Positions 8,503 through 20,217 of a DNA stretch of 64,000 nucleotides are shown here, piece after piece. The notes beneath the pieces are model-generated. The model was given only the letters and a program-made list of their open reading frames with translations, was not told the DNA's origin and did not search any database. The DNA comes from Streptomyces sp. Sge12. GTDB lineage: Bacteria > Actinomycetota > Actinomycetes > Streptomycetales > Streptomycetaceae. How positions within the stretch are numbered: the first letter of the stretch is position 1; each line of letters opens with the position of its first letter. The stretch spans positions 1,178,001 through 1,242,000 of the forward strand of contig NZ_CP020555.1 of NCBI RefSeq assembly GCF_002080455.1, written 5' to 3'. The position numbers were made by a program, and so were the translations under genes.

Positions 8503-9198
8503 ATGGACGACGGTGTGACCGCATCCGGTCCGGGTCTGAGCGGGGCACGGGTACTCGTCGCGGGAGCCAGCGGTGTCCTCGGCGGGCTCGCGGCCCATGA
8601 GCTGCAGGCCCGCGGCTCCATGGTCGCCCTCGCCGGAAGGCATCCGGACCGGCTGGCCGACGTGGCCGGCGGACTCGGCGGGGCTCCGGTCCGGGGGCTC
8701 GATGCGTATGACCTGGACGACTGTGCAGCCCTCGCCGCGTGGGCGGTGCGGGAGCTCGGGGGTCTGGACGGTGTCCTGGTGACGGTGGGGGTGGCTGGAT
8801 TCGGGCGGGTGGAGGAGGTGCCCGATGCGGTCGTCGAGCATCTGTTCGCTGTCAATGTGCTGTGTCCGGCCGCAGTGCTGCGCGGCGCGGTCGCCCGCGT
8901 GGTGGACGGCGGGTTCCTGGCCGCCGTGACGGGAGCCATCGTGGACCGGCCGATGCTGGGTACGGCCGATTACGCGGCGGCCAAAACGGCCCTGAGCTGC
9001 TGGCTCGGTGTCGTGGCCCGCGAGGGGCCGGCCCGGCGGCTGCGCGTGTTCGACTTCCGGCTCCCGCACCTGGAGACGGGCTTCTCGGACCGGCCCGTGG
9101 CCGGGCGGCCTCCCGCCCTGCCTCGGGGCGGCGACCCGGCCGCGGCCGTACGGGCCCTGGTCGACCAGCTCGAGGGCGCGGCTCCCGCCGCGCGGTGA
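8503..9198 (+). CDS. Short-chain dehydrogenase/reductase
   Basis: 231 aa, cytoplasmic NAD(P)-dependent oxidoreductase. The Rossmann motif is VAGASGVLGG (residues about 18-27), an acidic/basic selector follows in AGRHPDRL, and the active site is DYAAAK, with Tyr and Lys in the YxxxK spacing. The usual catalytic Ser position reads VTGAIVD, so Thr may replace Ser. GGGAGG precedes the ATG by 7 nt. It lies between a small membrane protein (13 bp gap) and a DUF427 gene (15 bp gap) on the same strand. The substrate is unknown. Confidence 0.85.
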   Translation: MDDGVTASGPGLSGARVLVAGASGVLGGLAAHELQARGSMVALAGRHPDRLADVAGGLGGAPVRGLDAYDLDDCAALAAWAVRELGGLDGVLVTVGVAGFGRVEEVPDAVVEHLFAVNVLCPAAVLRGAVARVVDGGFLAAVTGAIVDRPMLGTADYAAAKTALSCWLGVVAREGPARRLRVFDFRLPHLETGFSDRPVAGRPPALPRGGDPAAAVRALVDQLEGAAPAAR

Positions 9199-9213
9199 CC
9201 ACGGGAGGTGGCC

Positions 9214-9708
9214 GTGAACGCGACCGGGACATCGGGGCGACCCGCCGAGTCCGTGTGGGACTACCCCCGACCGCCGCGCTTCGAGGCGGACAGCCGTCGC
9301 GTGGTCGTCGTCTTCGCCGGGGTCCGCATAGCCGACACCCGCCGCTCGGTCCGGATGCTGGAAACGAGCCACCCCCCGGTCTTCTACGTTCCGCCCCAGG
9401 ACACGCGCCAAGAGCTGTTCCGGGAATCCGGTACCCGAACGTGGTGCGAGTGGAAAGGCGCCGCCACGTACTGGGACCTGCGCATCGAAGGCAGGACCGG
9501 GGTCCCGGACGTGGCGTGGAGCTACGAGGACCCCTCCCCCGGATTCGCCGCCATCGCCGGGTTCCTTGCCTTCTACCCGTCCCGGGTGGATCACTGCCGA
9601 GTCGGGGACGAGGAGGTGGTCGCGCAGCCGGGTGACTTCTACGGGGGCTGGATCACCTCCGAGATCAACGGGCCTTTCAAGGGCCCGCCGGGTACGCGGG
9701 GGTGGTGA
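9214..9708 (+). CDS. DUF427 domain protein
   Basis: 164 aa. The whole protein matches the DUF427 layout: SVWDYPRPPRFE at the N-terminus, then VVVFAGVRIADTRRSVRMLETSHPPVFYVP, a central CEWKGAATYWDL and WSYEDPSPGF, and the closing FYPSRVDHCRVGDEEV. The fold is a compact beta-barrel of unknown biochemical role, common in actinobacteria. GTG 9214 is preferred over GTG 9208 because GGGAGG at 9203-9208 is then correctly spaced. It follows the SDR gene by 15 bp. Confidence 0.87.
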   Translation: MNATGTSGRPAESVWDYPRPPRFEADSRRVVVVFAGVRIADTRRSVRMLETSHPPVFYVPPQDTRQELFRESGTRTWCEWKGAATYWDLRIEGRTGVPDVAWSYEDPSPGFAAIAGFLAFYPSRVDHCRVGDEEVVAQPGDFYGGWITSEINGPFKGPPGTRGW

Positions 9709-9880
9709 GGCCCCACCGCGCCGCTGGGCGGATGCGCCCGGCCCGCGCATCCGGCAGCAGCGCGGCGGGAGAAGAGGCAGGCAGCAACGAAGCTGCGTCC
9801 GGGCGGAAGAGATGCCGGGCCGCGGCAGACCCCAGGTCGCGCTGCGCGACAGAAGTCATCGAGTACACCGGGAGACAGCC

Positions 9881-10402
9881 GTGGCACATTCCGCGACACC
9901 AGCACCGATGCCGTCCCCGGCCCGCCCGCACGGATCGAGGCAGTGGTGGGCCCTCGCGGGCTTGCTCGCCGTGAGTTACGGCGTCGCGGCACTGGGAGCA
10001 CTTGCCTCCGCCGATGCGGGTGAGGTCTACTCGGCGCTGGTCCGGCCCGGCTGGGCCCCGCCCGCCTGGCTGTTCGGGCCCGTCTGGACCGTGCTGCACG
10101 GGATGATGGCGGTCGCGGCCTGGCTGGTCGGGCGCCAACCGGATCGTCTGCGCGTGCGGCGGGCCCACATGTGGTGGTCGGTGCAGCTCGCCCTCAATCT
10201 GGCCTGGACCCCGCTGTTCTTCGGGGCCCGCCAGTTCGGGCTCGCCCTTCTGGACATCGTCCTGCTGCTGGCCGCGCTCGCCACCACGGTCGTTCTGTTC
10301 CGGCGGCTGAGCCGCACCGCTGCGCTCCTGCTCGTCCCGTACCTGTTGTGGGTGGCCTTCGCAACGGTCCTCAACGCGTCCATCTGGCAGCTGAACCCGT
10401 GA
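9881..10402 (+). CDS. tspO: TspO/MBR family membrane protein
   Basis: 173 aa, five hydrophobic helices. Family marks: RPGWAPPAWLFGPVWTVLHGMMA (helix 1-2 loop, residues about 50-72) and QLALNLAWTPLFFGARQ. TspO proteins bind porphyrins and affect tetrapyrrole and stress signalling. GTG 9881 is chosen because GGGAG lies 7 nt upstream; the frame extends upstream to 9566 but is not protein-like there. The stop overlaps the start of the following MerR regulator by 4 bp (GTGA), so they are translationally coupled. The pairing with a B12-type regulator suggests a light or tetrapyrrole response, which is inference. Confidence 0.88.
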   Translation: MAHSATPAPMPSPARPHGSRQWWALAGLLAVSYGVAALGALASADAGEVYSALVRPGWAPPAWLFGPVWTVLHGMMAVAAWLVGRQPDRLRVRRAHMWWSVQLALNLAWTPLFFGARQFGLALLDIVLLLAALATTVVLFRRLSRTAALLLVPYLLWVAFATVLNASIWQLNP

Positions 10403-11373
10403 AGGTCGAGGAGCAGCCCCTGACACCGCCTGTGGTCGGCATGAGTACGGGAGCCGTGGCGCAGCGTCTCGGAGTGGCGGCGGGAACGCTGCGCTCGTGG
10501 GAGCGGCGTTATGCGATCGGGCCCGCTGTCCGCGTCGCGGGCAAGCATCGGCGCTGGCTCCCGGAAGACATCGCACGTCTGGAGGAGATGTGCCATCTGA
10601 CCGGGCAGGGGGTACCCCCCGCGGAGGCCGCGCGAGCTGCCCGGGTGAAGGCCGCAGGAGCGTTCGGGTTCGAGGACGATGCACCCGCGACCGGGGGGCG
10701 GGCTCCTGGAGGATCCGCGGCGCTGCCCCTGGGGCCGGTCCGTGCCGAGTGCCGCGGTCTCGCACGGGCGGCGGTGAGACTGGACGGGGATGCGGTGGAG
10801 GCCCTCCTGGACCGGGCGATCGAGGACCACGGCTGCGTGGTGGCGTGGGAGGAGATCATCGCCCCGACGCTCCACGCGGCCGGACGTAAGTGGGCGTCTG
10901 CCGGCAAACGTTACATCGAGGTCGAGCACCTGCTGTCCTGGCTGGTCTCCTCGACGCTGCGGCGCCGGTACGAGCCTCGGCCGCCCACCCGCGAGGGGGT
11001 CCGGCCGATCGTACTGGCCTGCGCGCCGGATGAACTCCACAGCCTTCCGCTGGAAGCGCTGTGGGCGGCCCTCACTGAGCGCGGACTGCCGGTGAAGATG
11101 TTCGGTCCGGCCTTTCCGGTGGAAGCCTTGATCGAGGCAGTACGACGGGTGGGCCCTTCGCTGGTGGTGGTGTGGGCCCAGGCCCGTCCCGCCGCTGGGG
11201 CGGCACTGGTGAGCGCGGTCGAGGGAGTGAGGTGGGGGGTCAGGGGGGCGAGGTCCCACTCCACACTGCTGGTGGCCGGGCCCGGCTGGAACTCCGTCCC
11301 TCAAGCCGGCACCAGGCGTCTGACGGGCCTGCGTTCGGGCCTCACCCTGATCGAACAGCGTCTCGCAAACTGA
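10399..11373 (+). CDS. MerR-type regulator with cobalamin-binding-like C-terminal domain
   Basis: 324 aa. Residues about 15-80 are a MerR winged helix (STGAVAQRLGVAAGTLRSWERRY). The C-terminal two thirds resemble the B12-sensing region of LitR/CarH photoreceptors: a helical cap with WEEIIAPTLHAAGRKWASAG and YIEVEHLLSW, then a Rossmann-like domain (RPIVLACAPDELHSLPLEALWAALTERG). The usual DxHxxG cobalamin motif is changed to ELHSLP: the His that would ligate cobalt is present, the Gly is not. GTG 10399 overlaps the tspO stop; ATG 10441 is an alternative start. Whether it binds B12 and senses light is open. Confidence 0.82.
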   Translation: MKVEEQPLTPPVVGMSTGAVAQRLGVAAGTLRSWERRYAIGPAVRVAGKHRRWLPEDIARLEEMCHLTGQGVPPAEAARAARVKAAGAFGFEDDAPATGGRAPGGSAALPLGPVRAECRGLARAAVRLDGDAVEALLDRAIEDHGCVVAWEEIIAPTLHAAGRKWASAGKRYIEVEHLLSWLVSSTLRRRYEPRPPTREGVRPIVLACAPDELHSLPLEALWAALTERGLPVKMFGPAFPVEALIEAVRRVGPSLVVVWAQARPAAGAALVSAVEGVRWGVRGARSHSTLLVAGPGWNSVPQAGTRRLTGLRSGLTLIEQRLAN

Positions 11374-11591
11374 CTCGTCGCAACCGGATCCCGACGAAGA
11401 CATGGGCGTCTGCGCCGAGGTGTGCCCGTACCGGACGGACTTTCCGGCAGGTCCCGCGGCCCGGCACAGGCCTCCGCCCCGGCGTCACGCCGCTGACCTG
11501 CGGAAACGCCCAGATGTCAGAGCGGGTTCCCGCATGCCTGATGCCCCCGCCCGCCCCGTGTACGCCGGGGCAGGATGGCAGATGGCAGCTT

Positions 11592-12557
11592 CTACCGCTG
11601 AGGGGCGTCCATGTGCAGGCGGATAACGGTTCCCCGGTCAGGGGTGGAGCGGATTTCGACGAGGTCGCAGAGCTGGTGTGCGAGCCACAGGCCGCGGCCG
11701 CCGATCTGGCTCGCTTCGGGGCGGCTGCGACCCGTCATCGCGTCGGGGATGTAGCCGGCGTCGCGGAATTCGCAGAGGAACGTCGCATCCTGGGCCCAGG
11801 TGCGCAGGGTGCCGCGCCCGCCGCCGTGGCGGATGCTGTTCGTGGCGATCTCGGTCACGGAGACGGCGAGCTTCGGCAGCCGGTCCTCGGGGACTCCGGC
11901 GTCGGCGGCGCACTGGGAGACCTTCGAGCGGATCGCACCCAGGTCGCCGTGCGTGTAGCTCAGCTCCTGGAACGGGTCGCACGGGTCGGCCAGGGCGTCG
12001 AAGGCGTACTCCCCGCCGATGAGGTAGTCCTCGTTGGGCGCGTACTGGCCGTCTCGGCGGATCTGCGGGTGGCAGCGGGACAATGACCGCAGGGCGTTCT
12101 GGTCCTCGTCGGCGGCGTCGTAGGGGCACAGCATCGACCAGGTGGAGCTGTGCGCGAAGGCCCGGTTCATCAGCCATTCGTGGTAGCGGAGCTCAGAGAG
12201 GTGCGCGGCGCTGCGCGCTTGGCGCCAGGCGGTTTCGCCGATGCCCCGTACGGGCCTGCCGCCTTCGCCGCGCTGGTTCATCCATGCCGACCAGGCGGCG
12301 ATGTGCCGGCCGGGGTTCGGGCCGGCCGTCGTGGCGTTGACGAAGGTGACGGCGGGTTCGTCGGCGAGTTCGCCGCGCAGGAGCGAGGTCTTGTCCTCGG
12401 GGACCGCGACGACCACTGCCTCGTCGGCTTCCAGTGCCTCGTGGATGTAGTCCAGGGTCCCGGTCAGGAACTGGTCCTCCCCGCGGTAGGGGTACAGCTC
12501 GTGGCGGAACGGGCCTCCGTCGGGACGGGCCGGCGTCGAGGGCATGGTCTCGGTCAT
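11592..12557 (-). CDS. MEDS-domain protein with histidine-kinase-type ATPase (anti-sigma-like)
   Basis: 321 aa, cytoplasmic. The N-terminal about 185 residues are a MEDS sensory domain (HELYPYRGEDQFLTGTLDYI; RGIGETAWRQARSAAHLSELRYHEWLMN; SMLCPYDA). The C-terminal 120 residues are a HATPase_c domain of the RsbW type, with the N-box EIATNSIRHGGG and G-box GGRGLWLAHQLCD. There is no phospho-acceptor His domain, so it is a probable Ser/Thr kinase or anti-sigma factor rather than a two-component sensor. It overlaps the upstream MEDS-STAS gene by 4 bp (ATGA), a sign of a stoichiometric pair. Confidence 0.85.
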   Translation of the reverse strand: MTETMPSTPARPDGGPFRHELYPYRGEDQFLTGTLDYIHEALEADEAVVVAVPEDKTSLLRGELADEPAVTFVNATTAGPNPGRHIAAWSAWMNQRGEGGRPVRGIGETAWRQARSAAHLSELRYHEWLMNRAFAHSSTWSMLCPYDAADEDQNALRSLSRCHPQIRRDGQYAPNEDYLIGGEYAFDALADPCDPFQELSYTHGDLGAIRSKVSQCAADAGVPEDRLPKLAVSVTEIATNSIRHGGGRGTLRTWAQDATFLCEFRDAGYIPDAMTGRSRPEASQIGGRGLWLAHQLCDLVEIRSTPDRGTVIRLHMDAPQR

Positions 12558-13354
12558 GCCGCCATCACCACCGGCACGTCTGCGATGGCGTAGCCCGCGA
12601 GGTCCCAGCACAGCCGCACGATCTCGTTGGCGCCTTCGACGACGATCCGACGCTCCGGCAGGTGACGGGCCGCGTCGACGAGAGCGTGCATGCCGGCGGC
12701 ATCGATCATCTCCACGGCGTCGAACCTCAGCTTCACCATGGGCGTGCGCCGCATCGCCGCGCGGACCGCTGCGTTGAAAGCCGCCGCGCACTCCGAGTCG
12801 ACCACTCCATCCACACCCCAGCTGTCGGTACCTGTGCTGAACATCCGGAAAGCCGGACGCGCAGCCCGTGTGCCCGTCTCCTGCGGATGTACACACGCCG
12901 CCTGCTCCAGCGTGGACGCCTCCCACTGCGCGGCCCTGAACGCGCACACCACGATCGCCCCGCTCTCCGAGGCGAACTCCTCGAGCTTCAGCTCCCGAGC
13001 CAGCAGCTCCTCCGCGCCGCCCGGCTCCGCCAAGGGGGTCTGCCCGGTAAGGACACGTACGGATCGGAAGCCCTCTCGCACCGCCGCGCTGGCCTCCCGG
13101 CGCACCGCGGCCAGCATCACGTCGGGATCGGCCAGGTCCGGAAGATCAAGGACCACCGAGGTCGTGGGGAGGCGGTCGCGCTGAACAGCAACGGTGCCGA
13201 GCGACCCGACGATCACGAGCTTGTCCCCGTACAGAGCTCCATCGGCCACATAGGAACGCGCTTCGGCGAACGCGTCAGCCGGGTCCACCCGCCAGCAGAC
13301 GTGGTCACCGAGCTCGACTTCGTCCAACGTCGCCAAAGCCCGCACCGATCTCAC
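12554..13354 (-). CDS. MEDS-STAS protein (anti-sigma factor antagonist-like)
   Basis: 266 aa. The N-terminus is a MEDS-type domain ([36 protein letters not shown]). The C-terminal about 90 residues form a STAS domain ([26 protein letters not shown]), with Asp-Ala-Ala where the phosphorylatable Ser usually sits (the D-S/A-A loop), so the regulatory Ser may be missing. GTG 13354 follows GAAGGGGG and is preferred over the upstream ATG at 13399. It is co-translated with the ATPase gene and divergent from a SpoIIE phosphatase gene: the three-part layout of a partner-switching circuit. Confidence 0.83.
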   Translation of the reverse strand: MRSVRALATLDEVELGDHVCWRVDPADAFAEARSYVADGALYGDKLVIVGSLGTVAVQRDRLPTTSVVLDLPDLADPDVMLAAVRREASAAVREGFRSVRVLTGQTPLAEPGGAEELLARELKLEEFASESGAIVVCAFRAAQWEASTLEQAACVHPQETGTRAARPAFRMFSTGTDSWGVDGVVDSECAAAFNAAVRAAMRRTPMVKLRFDAVEMIDAAGMHALVDAARHLPERRIVVEGANEIVRLCWDLAGYAIADVPVVMAA

Positions 13355-13638
13355 CCCGCCCCCTTCCGAACGCCAACGTGACTTGCGGACACAGCACAAT
13401 ACTGGGCCCCACAGGTGCCCACGCAGCCGAATCTGTCACTTGCGTGCCTCACCCAGGCACCTGCCCATCCTCGCATCCGCGAACCGCTGACCGGCGGGAA
13501 GAACCGCGCGAGCCGGCCAGGCGGCAGGACCCTGCCGGCCCCATGGTGCAATGGGGCCTGTCCGGTGCCCCAAGGCGCGGGGCGTCCGCGTGTCCGGGGC
13601 GCATATCCCCGGGCGGCATCGAGCAGCAAGGGGTCGCT

Positions 13639-15030
13639 GTGAGCGCAGGAGAGCCGGCCGGCGGGCCGGCCCCTCGTCCTGATGCAGGCGCAAGCCGCCG
13701 GCGCAGGGCGATGACCTTGGCGGGAGTGCTGGAGGCGGCGGAGGCCGCAGCGCCCGTGGAGTCGCTCGACGTGGTCGCGCGCATGCTCAGGGACCACCTC
13801 GGGGCGGTCTCGGTGTCGTTTCTGATCACTGACTTCTCGGGCAGCTCGGTCGTACGACTGGGGGCCGCGGACAGCGTCGACACCGATGAGCCGGCCCGGC
13901 GGATCCCGCTGCGCGGCACCCTGTACGAGGACGTGATCCGCAGCCAACAGCCGCAGGTCGAGCAGGTCGAGCACCGGGGCGACAGCCGGCACGTGCGCGT
14001 GGTCGTCCCCGTGACCAACCGCGGGGACGCCATCGGCCTCCTCGAACTGTTCCTGCCCTCGGTCCCGGACGCGCACGTGATGCGGGAGATCGGCGAGACC
14101 GCACACGCGCTCGCGTACATTGTCATCGCCAACCGGTCCCACACCGACGTCTACCAGTGGGGCCGGCGCACCAAGCCGCTGAACCTCGCAGCCGAGATCC
14201 AGCACCGCCTGCTCCCCGCGTCACTGGCGTGCGAGGCGGCGCAGTTCGCGGTCGCCGGTGCCCTGGAACCCGCGGAACACGTCGGGGGCGACACCTTCGA
14301 CTATGTCATCGACCGGGACACCGTCCAGTTGTCGGTGACCGATGCCATGGGCCACGACGTCGACGCCGCACTGCTCGCCACCCTGGTGGTGGGCGCACTG
14401 CGACGCGCCAGACGAGAGGGCGCCGACCTTGCCGAGCAGGCCCGCCAAGCCGACCGGGCCATGCGCAGCCACGGACGCAGCGGCTTCGTCAGCGGGCAGC
14501 TGCTGCGCATCAGCCTGCTCGACGGCCGGACGGAGTTCGTCAACGCCGGACACCCCTGGCCGCTACGGATGCGAGACGGAAGAGTCCAGGAGATCGTTCC
14601 GAAAGTCGACCGGCCGTTCGGCCTCAATGTCCATGCCTCCGTGGCCAACACCTACCGGATCCAGACACTGGACCTGCGGCCCGGCGACCGGCTGGTCATG
14701 CTGACCGACGGCATGCTGGAACGCGACGCCGAGAAGCTCGACCTGCAGGACCTGATCATCCGCACCCGCGCACTGCATCCCCGCGAAGCCGCCCGCACCC
14801 TCATCAAAGCGATCGTCGACATCGGCCACGGCCACCTCGACGACGACGCCACTGTCATGTGCCTGGACTGGCGCGGCGTCCACCACTCCGAACGGGACGC
14901 CGCCACCGGCGCCGACCTCACCGACGCCTCACCACCCGCGACAGCGGGACCAACCGCCCTCAGCGAGCCGCCCACTCACCTGCACTTCCGTGTGGGTGGC
15001 GGGATCGCCGGGCCACCCGTCAGGCGGTGA
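13639..15030 (+). CDS. SpoIIE/RsbU-type PP2C serine phosphatase with GAF-like domain
   Basis: 463 aa. Residues about 40-190 look like a GAF sensor ([23 protein letters not shown] ... [17 protein letters not shown]). The C-terminal 240 residues are the PP2C/SpoIIE phosphatase: [43 protein letters not shown] and [11 protein letters not shown] supply the metal-binding Asp residues. It would dephosphorylate a STAS-type antagonist. GTG 13639 has AAGGGG 6 nt upstream; the frame upstream to 13378 is shadow. Its 3' end overlaps the convergent SCO5918-like gene by 11 bp. It is divergent from the MEDS-STAS/MEDS-ATPase pair, its likely partners. Confidence 0.88.
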   Translation: MSAGEPAGGPAPRPDAGASRRRRAMTLAGVLEAAEAAAPVESLDVVARMLRDHLGAVSVSFLITDFSGSSVVRLGAADSVDTDEPARRIPLRGTLYEDVIRSQQPQVEQVEHRGDSRHVRVVVPVTNRGDAIGLLELFLPSVPDAHVMREIGETAHALAYIVIANRSHTDVYQWGRRTKPLNLAAEIQHRLLPASLACEAAQFAVAGALEPAEHVGGDTFDYVIDRDTVQLSVTDAMGHDVDAALLATLVVGALRRARREGADLAEQARQADRAMRSHGRSGFVSGQLLRISLLDGRTEFVNAGHPWPLRMRDGRVQEIVPKVDRPFGLNVHASVANTYRIQTLDLRPGDRLVMLTDGMLERDAEKLDLQDLIIRTRALHPREAARTLIKAIVDIGHGHLDDDATVMCLDWRGVHHSERDAATGADLTDASPPATAGPTALSEPPTHLHFRVGGGIAGPPVRR

Positions 15031-15334
15031 CCGGGGTGCCGAGCATCGCGGAGGCCCGCTGGAGGGGGCTGAGCACGCGCGTGGGCACGGCGGGCCGGGA
15101 AAGGCCGCCGCGGCAGGTGAAGCCGAGCTGGGTCATGGCGCGGAGGACTTCGCCCGCGCTGAAGTCGCGGCGGTCCTGGCGGGTGATGACCTGGCCGACC
15201 TGCTTGAGGGGGTAGGTGCGGCGGCCGATGATCACCGACTCGCCGATCACCTGCTCGGGCTTGATGCCCTTCATCGATTCCAGGACACCGCTCTTGGTCA
15301 GGTCGAACGGGAAACGGGCGATGACACAGCGCAT
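15020..15334 (-). CDS. SCO5918-family protein
   Basis: 104 aa. Recognised as the Streptomyces SCO5918 family from its start [20 protein letters not shown] and the segment [20 protein letters not shown]. Function unknown. ATG 15334 begins the conserved sequence. It is last in a minus-strand run: cold-shock protein, DEAD-box helicase, CBS protein, then this gene, an order I recall from S. coelicolor. Its 3' end overlaps the convergent phosphatase gene by 11 bp. Confidence 0.88.
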   Translation of the reverse strand: MRCVIARFPFDLTKSGVLESMKGIKPEQVIGESVIIGRRTYPLKQVGQVITRQDRRDFSAGEVLRAMTQLGFTCRGGLSRPAVPTRVLSPLQRASAMLGTPVTA

Positions 15335-15384
15335 GGATGCCTCACAGGGTGAAGGGGAAACGGGCCGACCACGGTGCCGGTGGT

Positions 15385-15828
15385 TCAGCGGCTGAGGGCC
15401 AGGACGCCCATGGCGCTGCCTTGTTCGTCCACGACGGGCAGGGCGGTGAGCCTGCGGTAACGCATCGCGTGGTCGGCCTCGGCCGTCGTCGTCATCGGCG
15501 AGGCGAACGGCCCGCGGTCGCCGAGAACATCGCGCAGACGGGTCCGGTCCGTGTACGCCGCGCTGTCGCGGACGATGGTGAGCCGGGCACGGGTGACCAT
15601 CCCGGTACACAGGCCGTCCTCGTCGCAGACGAGCAGATGGTCCGCGCGGGCGCCGGCCATGACGGCCAGGGCCACCTCAACGGTCATGTCGTCGCAAACC
15701 TGTGGACCGGCCGCTTCCATGACGTCGTCCACCGTCCGGTGGACGAGGTCGGCACGTGCATCGGCATGCGCCGGGCGGGGCTGCATCTGGACCAGCGTCA
15801 AAAGGTGCCTCCTGCAGAGATGGGTCAT
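15385..15828 (-). CDS. CBS-domain protein
   Basis: 147 aa. Two CBS repeats: VDDVMEAAGPQVCDDMTVEVALAVMAGARADHLLVCDEDG with GMVTRARL, then RLRDVLGDRG with TTTAEADHAMRYRRLTALPVVDEQGSAMGVL. Paired CBS domains usually bind adenosine nucleotides. The N-terminus MTHLCRRHLLTLVQMQ is conserved in my memory of the Streptomyces homologue, so ATG 15828 is preferred over 15864; its ribosome site is weak. It begins 19 bp after the helicase stop and sits in the same operon. Confidence 0.85.
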   Translation of the reverse strand: MTHLCRRHLLTLVQMQPRPAHADARADLVHRTVDDVMEAAGPQVCDDMTVEVALAVMAGARADHLLVCDEDGLCTGMVTRARLTIVRDSAAYTDRTRLRDVLGDRGPFASPMTTTAEADHAMRYRRLTALPVVDEQGSAMGVLALSR

Positions 15829-15847
15829 TGTCCTGATCACGTGGTTC

Positions 15848-17362
15848 TCAGGCCGCCGCATCAAAGGCGGTCCGTCGCAGGCTCGCGCGCCGCGCAGCCG
15901 ACACGGGCCCGCGTCGACCGCGGGAGGCCGTGCTGCGCTTGGGCCGCTCGGACACCGGTGCGGTGATGGTGACCGGGATGCCGGAGGGGGCCTGGGCGCC
16001 GGTGATGCGGTTCAGGGCCTCGTCGCCCGAGCGGACCTGGGTGGTCAGCGGGGTGATGCCCGCGGCCTGCATCAACCGGGCCATCTCGCGGCGCTGGTTG
16101 GGGGTGACGAGGGTGACGACGCTGCCGGACTCGCCGGCGCGGGCGGTACGTCCGCCGCGGTGGAGGTAGTCCTTCGGGTCGGTCGGCGGGTCGACGTTGA
16201 CGACGAGGTCCAGGTTGTCGACGTGGATACCGCGCGCCGCCACGTTCGTGGCGACCAGCACGGTGACGTGTCCGGTCTTGAACCGGGCCAGGGTCCGGGT
16301 GCGCTGGGGCTGGGACTTTCCGCCGTGCAGGGCCGCGGCACGGACCCCGCTGTCGAGGAGGTCCTGGGTGAGGCGGTCCACGGCGTGCTTGGTGTCCAGG
16401 AACATGATCACCCGGCCGTCGCGGGCCGCGATCTCCGTCGTCGTCCGGTGCTTGTCGGCGCCGTGGACGTGCAGGACGTGGTGCTCCATCGTGGTGACCG
16501 CGCCCTGCGAGGGGTCGACGGAGTGCACGACCGGGTCGGTCAGGTAGCGCCGGACCAGCAGGTCGACGTTGCGGTCGAGGGTGGCGGAGAACAGCATCCG
16601 CTGGCCCTCGGGACGTACCTGGTCCAGGAGGGCGGTGACCTGCGGCATGAAGCCCATGTCGGCCATCTGGTCGGCCTCGTCGAGGACGGTGACGGCGACC
16701 TGGTTCAGGCGGCAGTCACCGCGGTCGATGAGGTCCTTGAGGCGGCCGGGCGTGGCGACGACCACTTCGGCTCCGGCACGCAGCGCACCGGCCTGGCGGT
16801 GGATCGGCATGCCGCCGACCACGGTGGCCAGGCGCAGCTTGACCGCCCGGGCGTAGGGGGTGAGGGCGGCGGTGACCTGCTGGGCGAGCTCTCGCGTCGG
16901 TACGAGGATCAGCGCGAGCGGCTGACCCGACTCGGCGCTCTGGCCGGCCGTACGGGCCAGCAGCGCGAGGCCGAAGGCCAGGGTCTTGCCGGAGCCGGTC
17001 CGGCCGCGGCCGAGGACGTCGCGGCCCGCGAGGGTGTTGGGCAGCGTCGCGGCCTGGATCGGGAACGGCGTGGCCATGCCCTCACGGGTGAGCGTGGTGA
17101 GCAGCTGGGCCGGCATGTCGAGGTCGGCGAATGCCTCGACGGCGTCCAGCGCGGGGGTGATCGTCTTCGGCGGTGCGAACTCGCCCTGGATCGCGGCGGG
17201 CCGGCGGCCGTATCCGCCCGAGCGGCTCGGGCTTCCGGAACGGCTCGGGGTCGACGGGCCGAAGCGGCTGCCCCGACCCGAACCGGCGCCGGTGCCGAAA
17301 GCGGGGCCGCTGGTGCGGCCGCGGGTGCGAGAAGAGCGCTCGTTGGTACGTGTGGGGTTCAT
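15848..17362 (-). CDS. DEAD-box RNA helicase
   Basis: 504 aa. The Arg/Gly/Ser-rich N-terminal 60 residues are disordered. Helicase core motifs run in order: Q-motif FPIQAA, Walker A GRTGSGKT, PTRELAQQ, VATPGRL, LDEADQM (DEAD), FSAT, IMFLDTKHAVDRL, VATNVAARGIH and HRGGRTARAG. The tail is again basic (RPKRSTASRGRRG). Such enzymes unwind structured RNA and often act in cold adaptation, which fits the cold-shock gene immediately upstream. ATG 17362 has GGAAGG upstream and begins MNPTRTNERSS. It is followed by the CBS and SCO5918-family genes. Confidence 0.92.
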   Translation of the reverse strand: MNPTRTNERSSRTRGRTSGPAFGTGAGSGRGSRFGPSTPSRSGSPSRSGGYGRRPAAIQGEFAPPKTITPALDAVEAFADLDMPAQLLTTLTREGMATPFPIQAATLPNTLAGRDVLGRGRTGSGKTLAFGLALLARTAGQSAESGQPLALILVPTRELAQQVTAALTPYARAVKLRLATVVGGMPIHRQAGALRAGAEVVVATPGRLKDLIDRGDCRLNQVAVTVLDEADQMADMGFMPQVTALLDQVRPEGQRMLFSATLDRNVDLLVRRYLTDPVVHSVDPSQGAVTTMEHHVLHVHGADKHRTTTEIAARDGRVIMFLDTKHAVDRLTQDLLDSGVRAAALHGGKSQPQRTRTLARFKTGHVTVLVATNVAARGIHVDNLDLVVNVDPPTDPKDYLHRGGRTARAGESGSVVTLVTPNQRREMARLMQAAGITPLTTQVRSGDEALNRITGAQAPSGIPVTITAPVSERPKRSTASRGRRGPVSAARRASLRRTAFDAAA

Positions 17363-17619
17363 GCGGAACCTTCCTTGATACGGCACGCATCAAGGAATTC
17401 CCGCAGCGCAGGGGCGCAGGGAATTGCGAGAACGGGCCGAATGGAATTCGATAGCGATCTGGCGGACAGGAATCTGTTCGGGCTCAGATGCTGAAACAGG
17501 TGGCGTCATGCGGACGGACGCGACAACCAGGAGAAGAAATCGGGTGCAGCTCCGAGAGGGCCAGTGGCCGGATCTCTCAATGCTTGATACCGCGGGTGAA
17601 CGCACCGCGGAAAATGCGT
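17363..17619. other. Leader region of the helicase operon
   Basis: Together with the hairpin at 17620-17661 and its spacer, this is the 315-bp gap between the cold-shock gene and the helicase start. No convincing coding frame is seen. The helicase can be reached either by read-through past the hairpin or from its own promoter here. Confidence 0.45.
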
Positions 17620-17661
17620 GCAGCTGGGGCCCGCACCCCGAGGGATGCGGGCCCCAGCTGC
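17620..17661 (-). terminator. Strong hairpin after the cold-shock gene
   Basis: Perfect 16-bp stem (GCAGCTGGGGCCCGCA at 17620-17635 with its complement at 17646-17661) and a 10-nt loop, 16 bp downstream of the cold-shock stop on the minus strand and followed by a short T-run. It may be a terminator or a partial attenuator before the helicase operon. Confidence 0.85.
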
Positions 17662-17677
17662 AGAATGCGTGTCAGCG

Positions 17678-19919
<2,242 letters not shown>

Positions 19920-20217
19920 GCGACCCCGTTCCTGCGCCGATCGACGGCCGCCCCGCAGGGCGAGGCCGCGGGGCTACGGGCGTACCTCACACATTTCGAC
20001 GCTAGCAGGCGGTCCGGCCGCCCGCACACGGGCCGCCGGCGGGTGCGGCGCGGGGCGGCGGGGTGGTCACGGGAATGCGGTACCGGGGACTTCCCCGGGC
20101 GGATCGGGGCTCGTCAAGAGGCGTATTAGTGGGACTTTCGGGACCGTCCGGCCGTCGCGGACAGTGGCGTTACGTCGTCGTTGATCGACCGATCCGACTG
20201 AGGAGACTGACCACCGC
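19920..20217. promoter_or_regulatory. Divergent promoter region of NRPS system A and the TAP-like hydrolase
   Basis: 298 bp with no gene. The part near the synthetase (about 20100-20217) should hold its promoter; GAGGAG lies 11 nt before the ATG at 20218. The palindromes seen in the regulatory island (40416, 42632) were looked for here and not found. Confidence 0.5.

Noticed and set aside
15551..17494. A 647-codon + strand frame over the helicase gene
   Set aside because: Antisense to all helicase motifs and of low-complexity composition.
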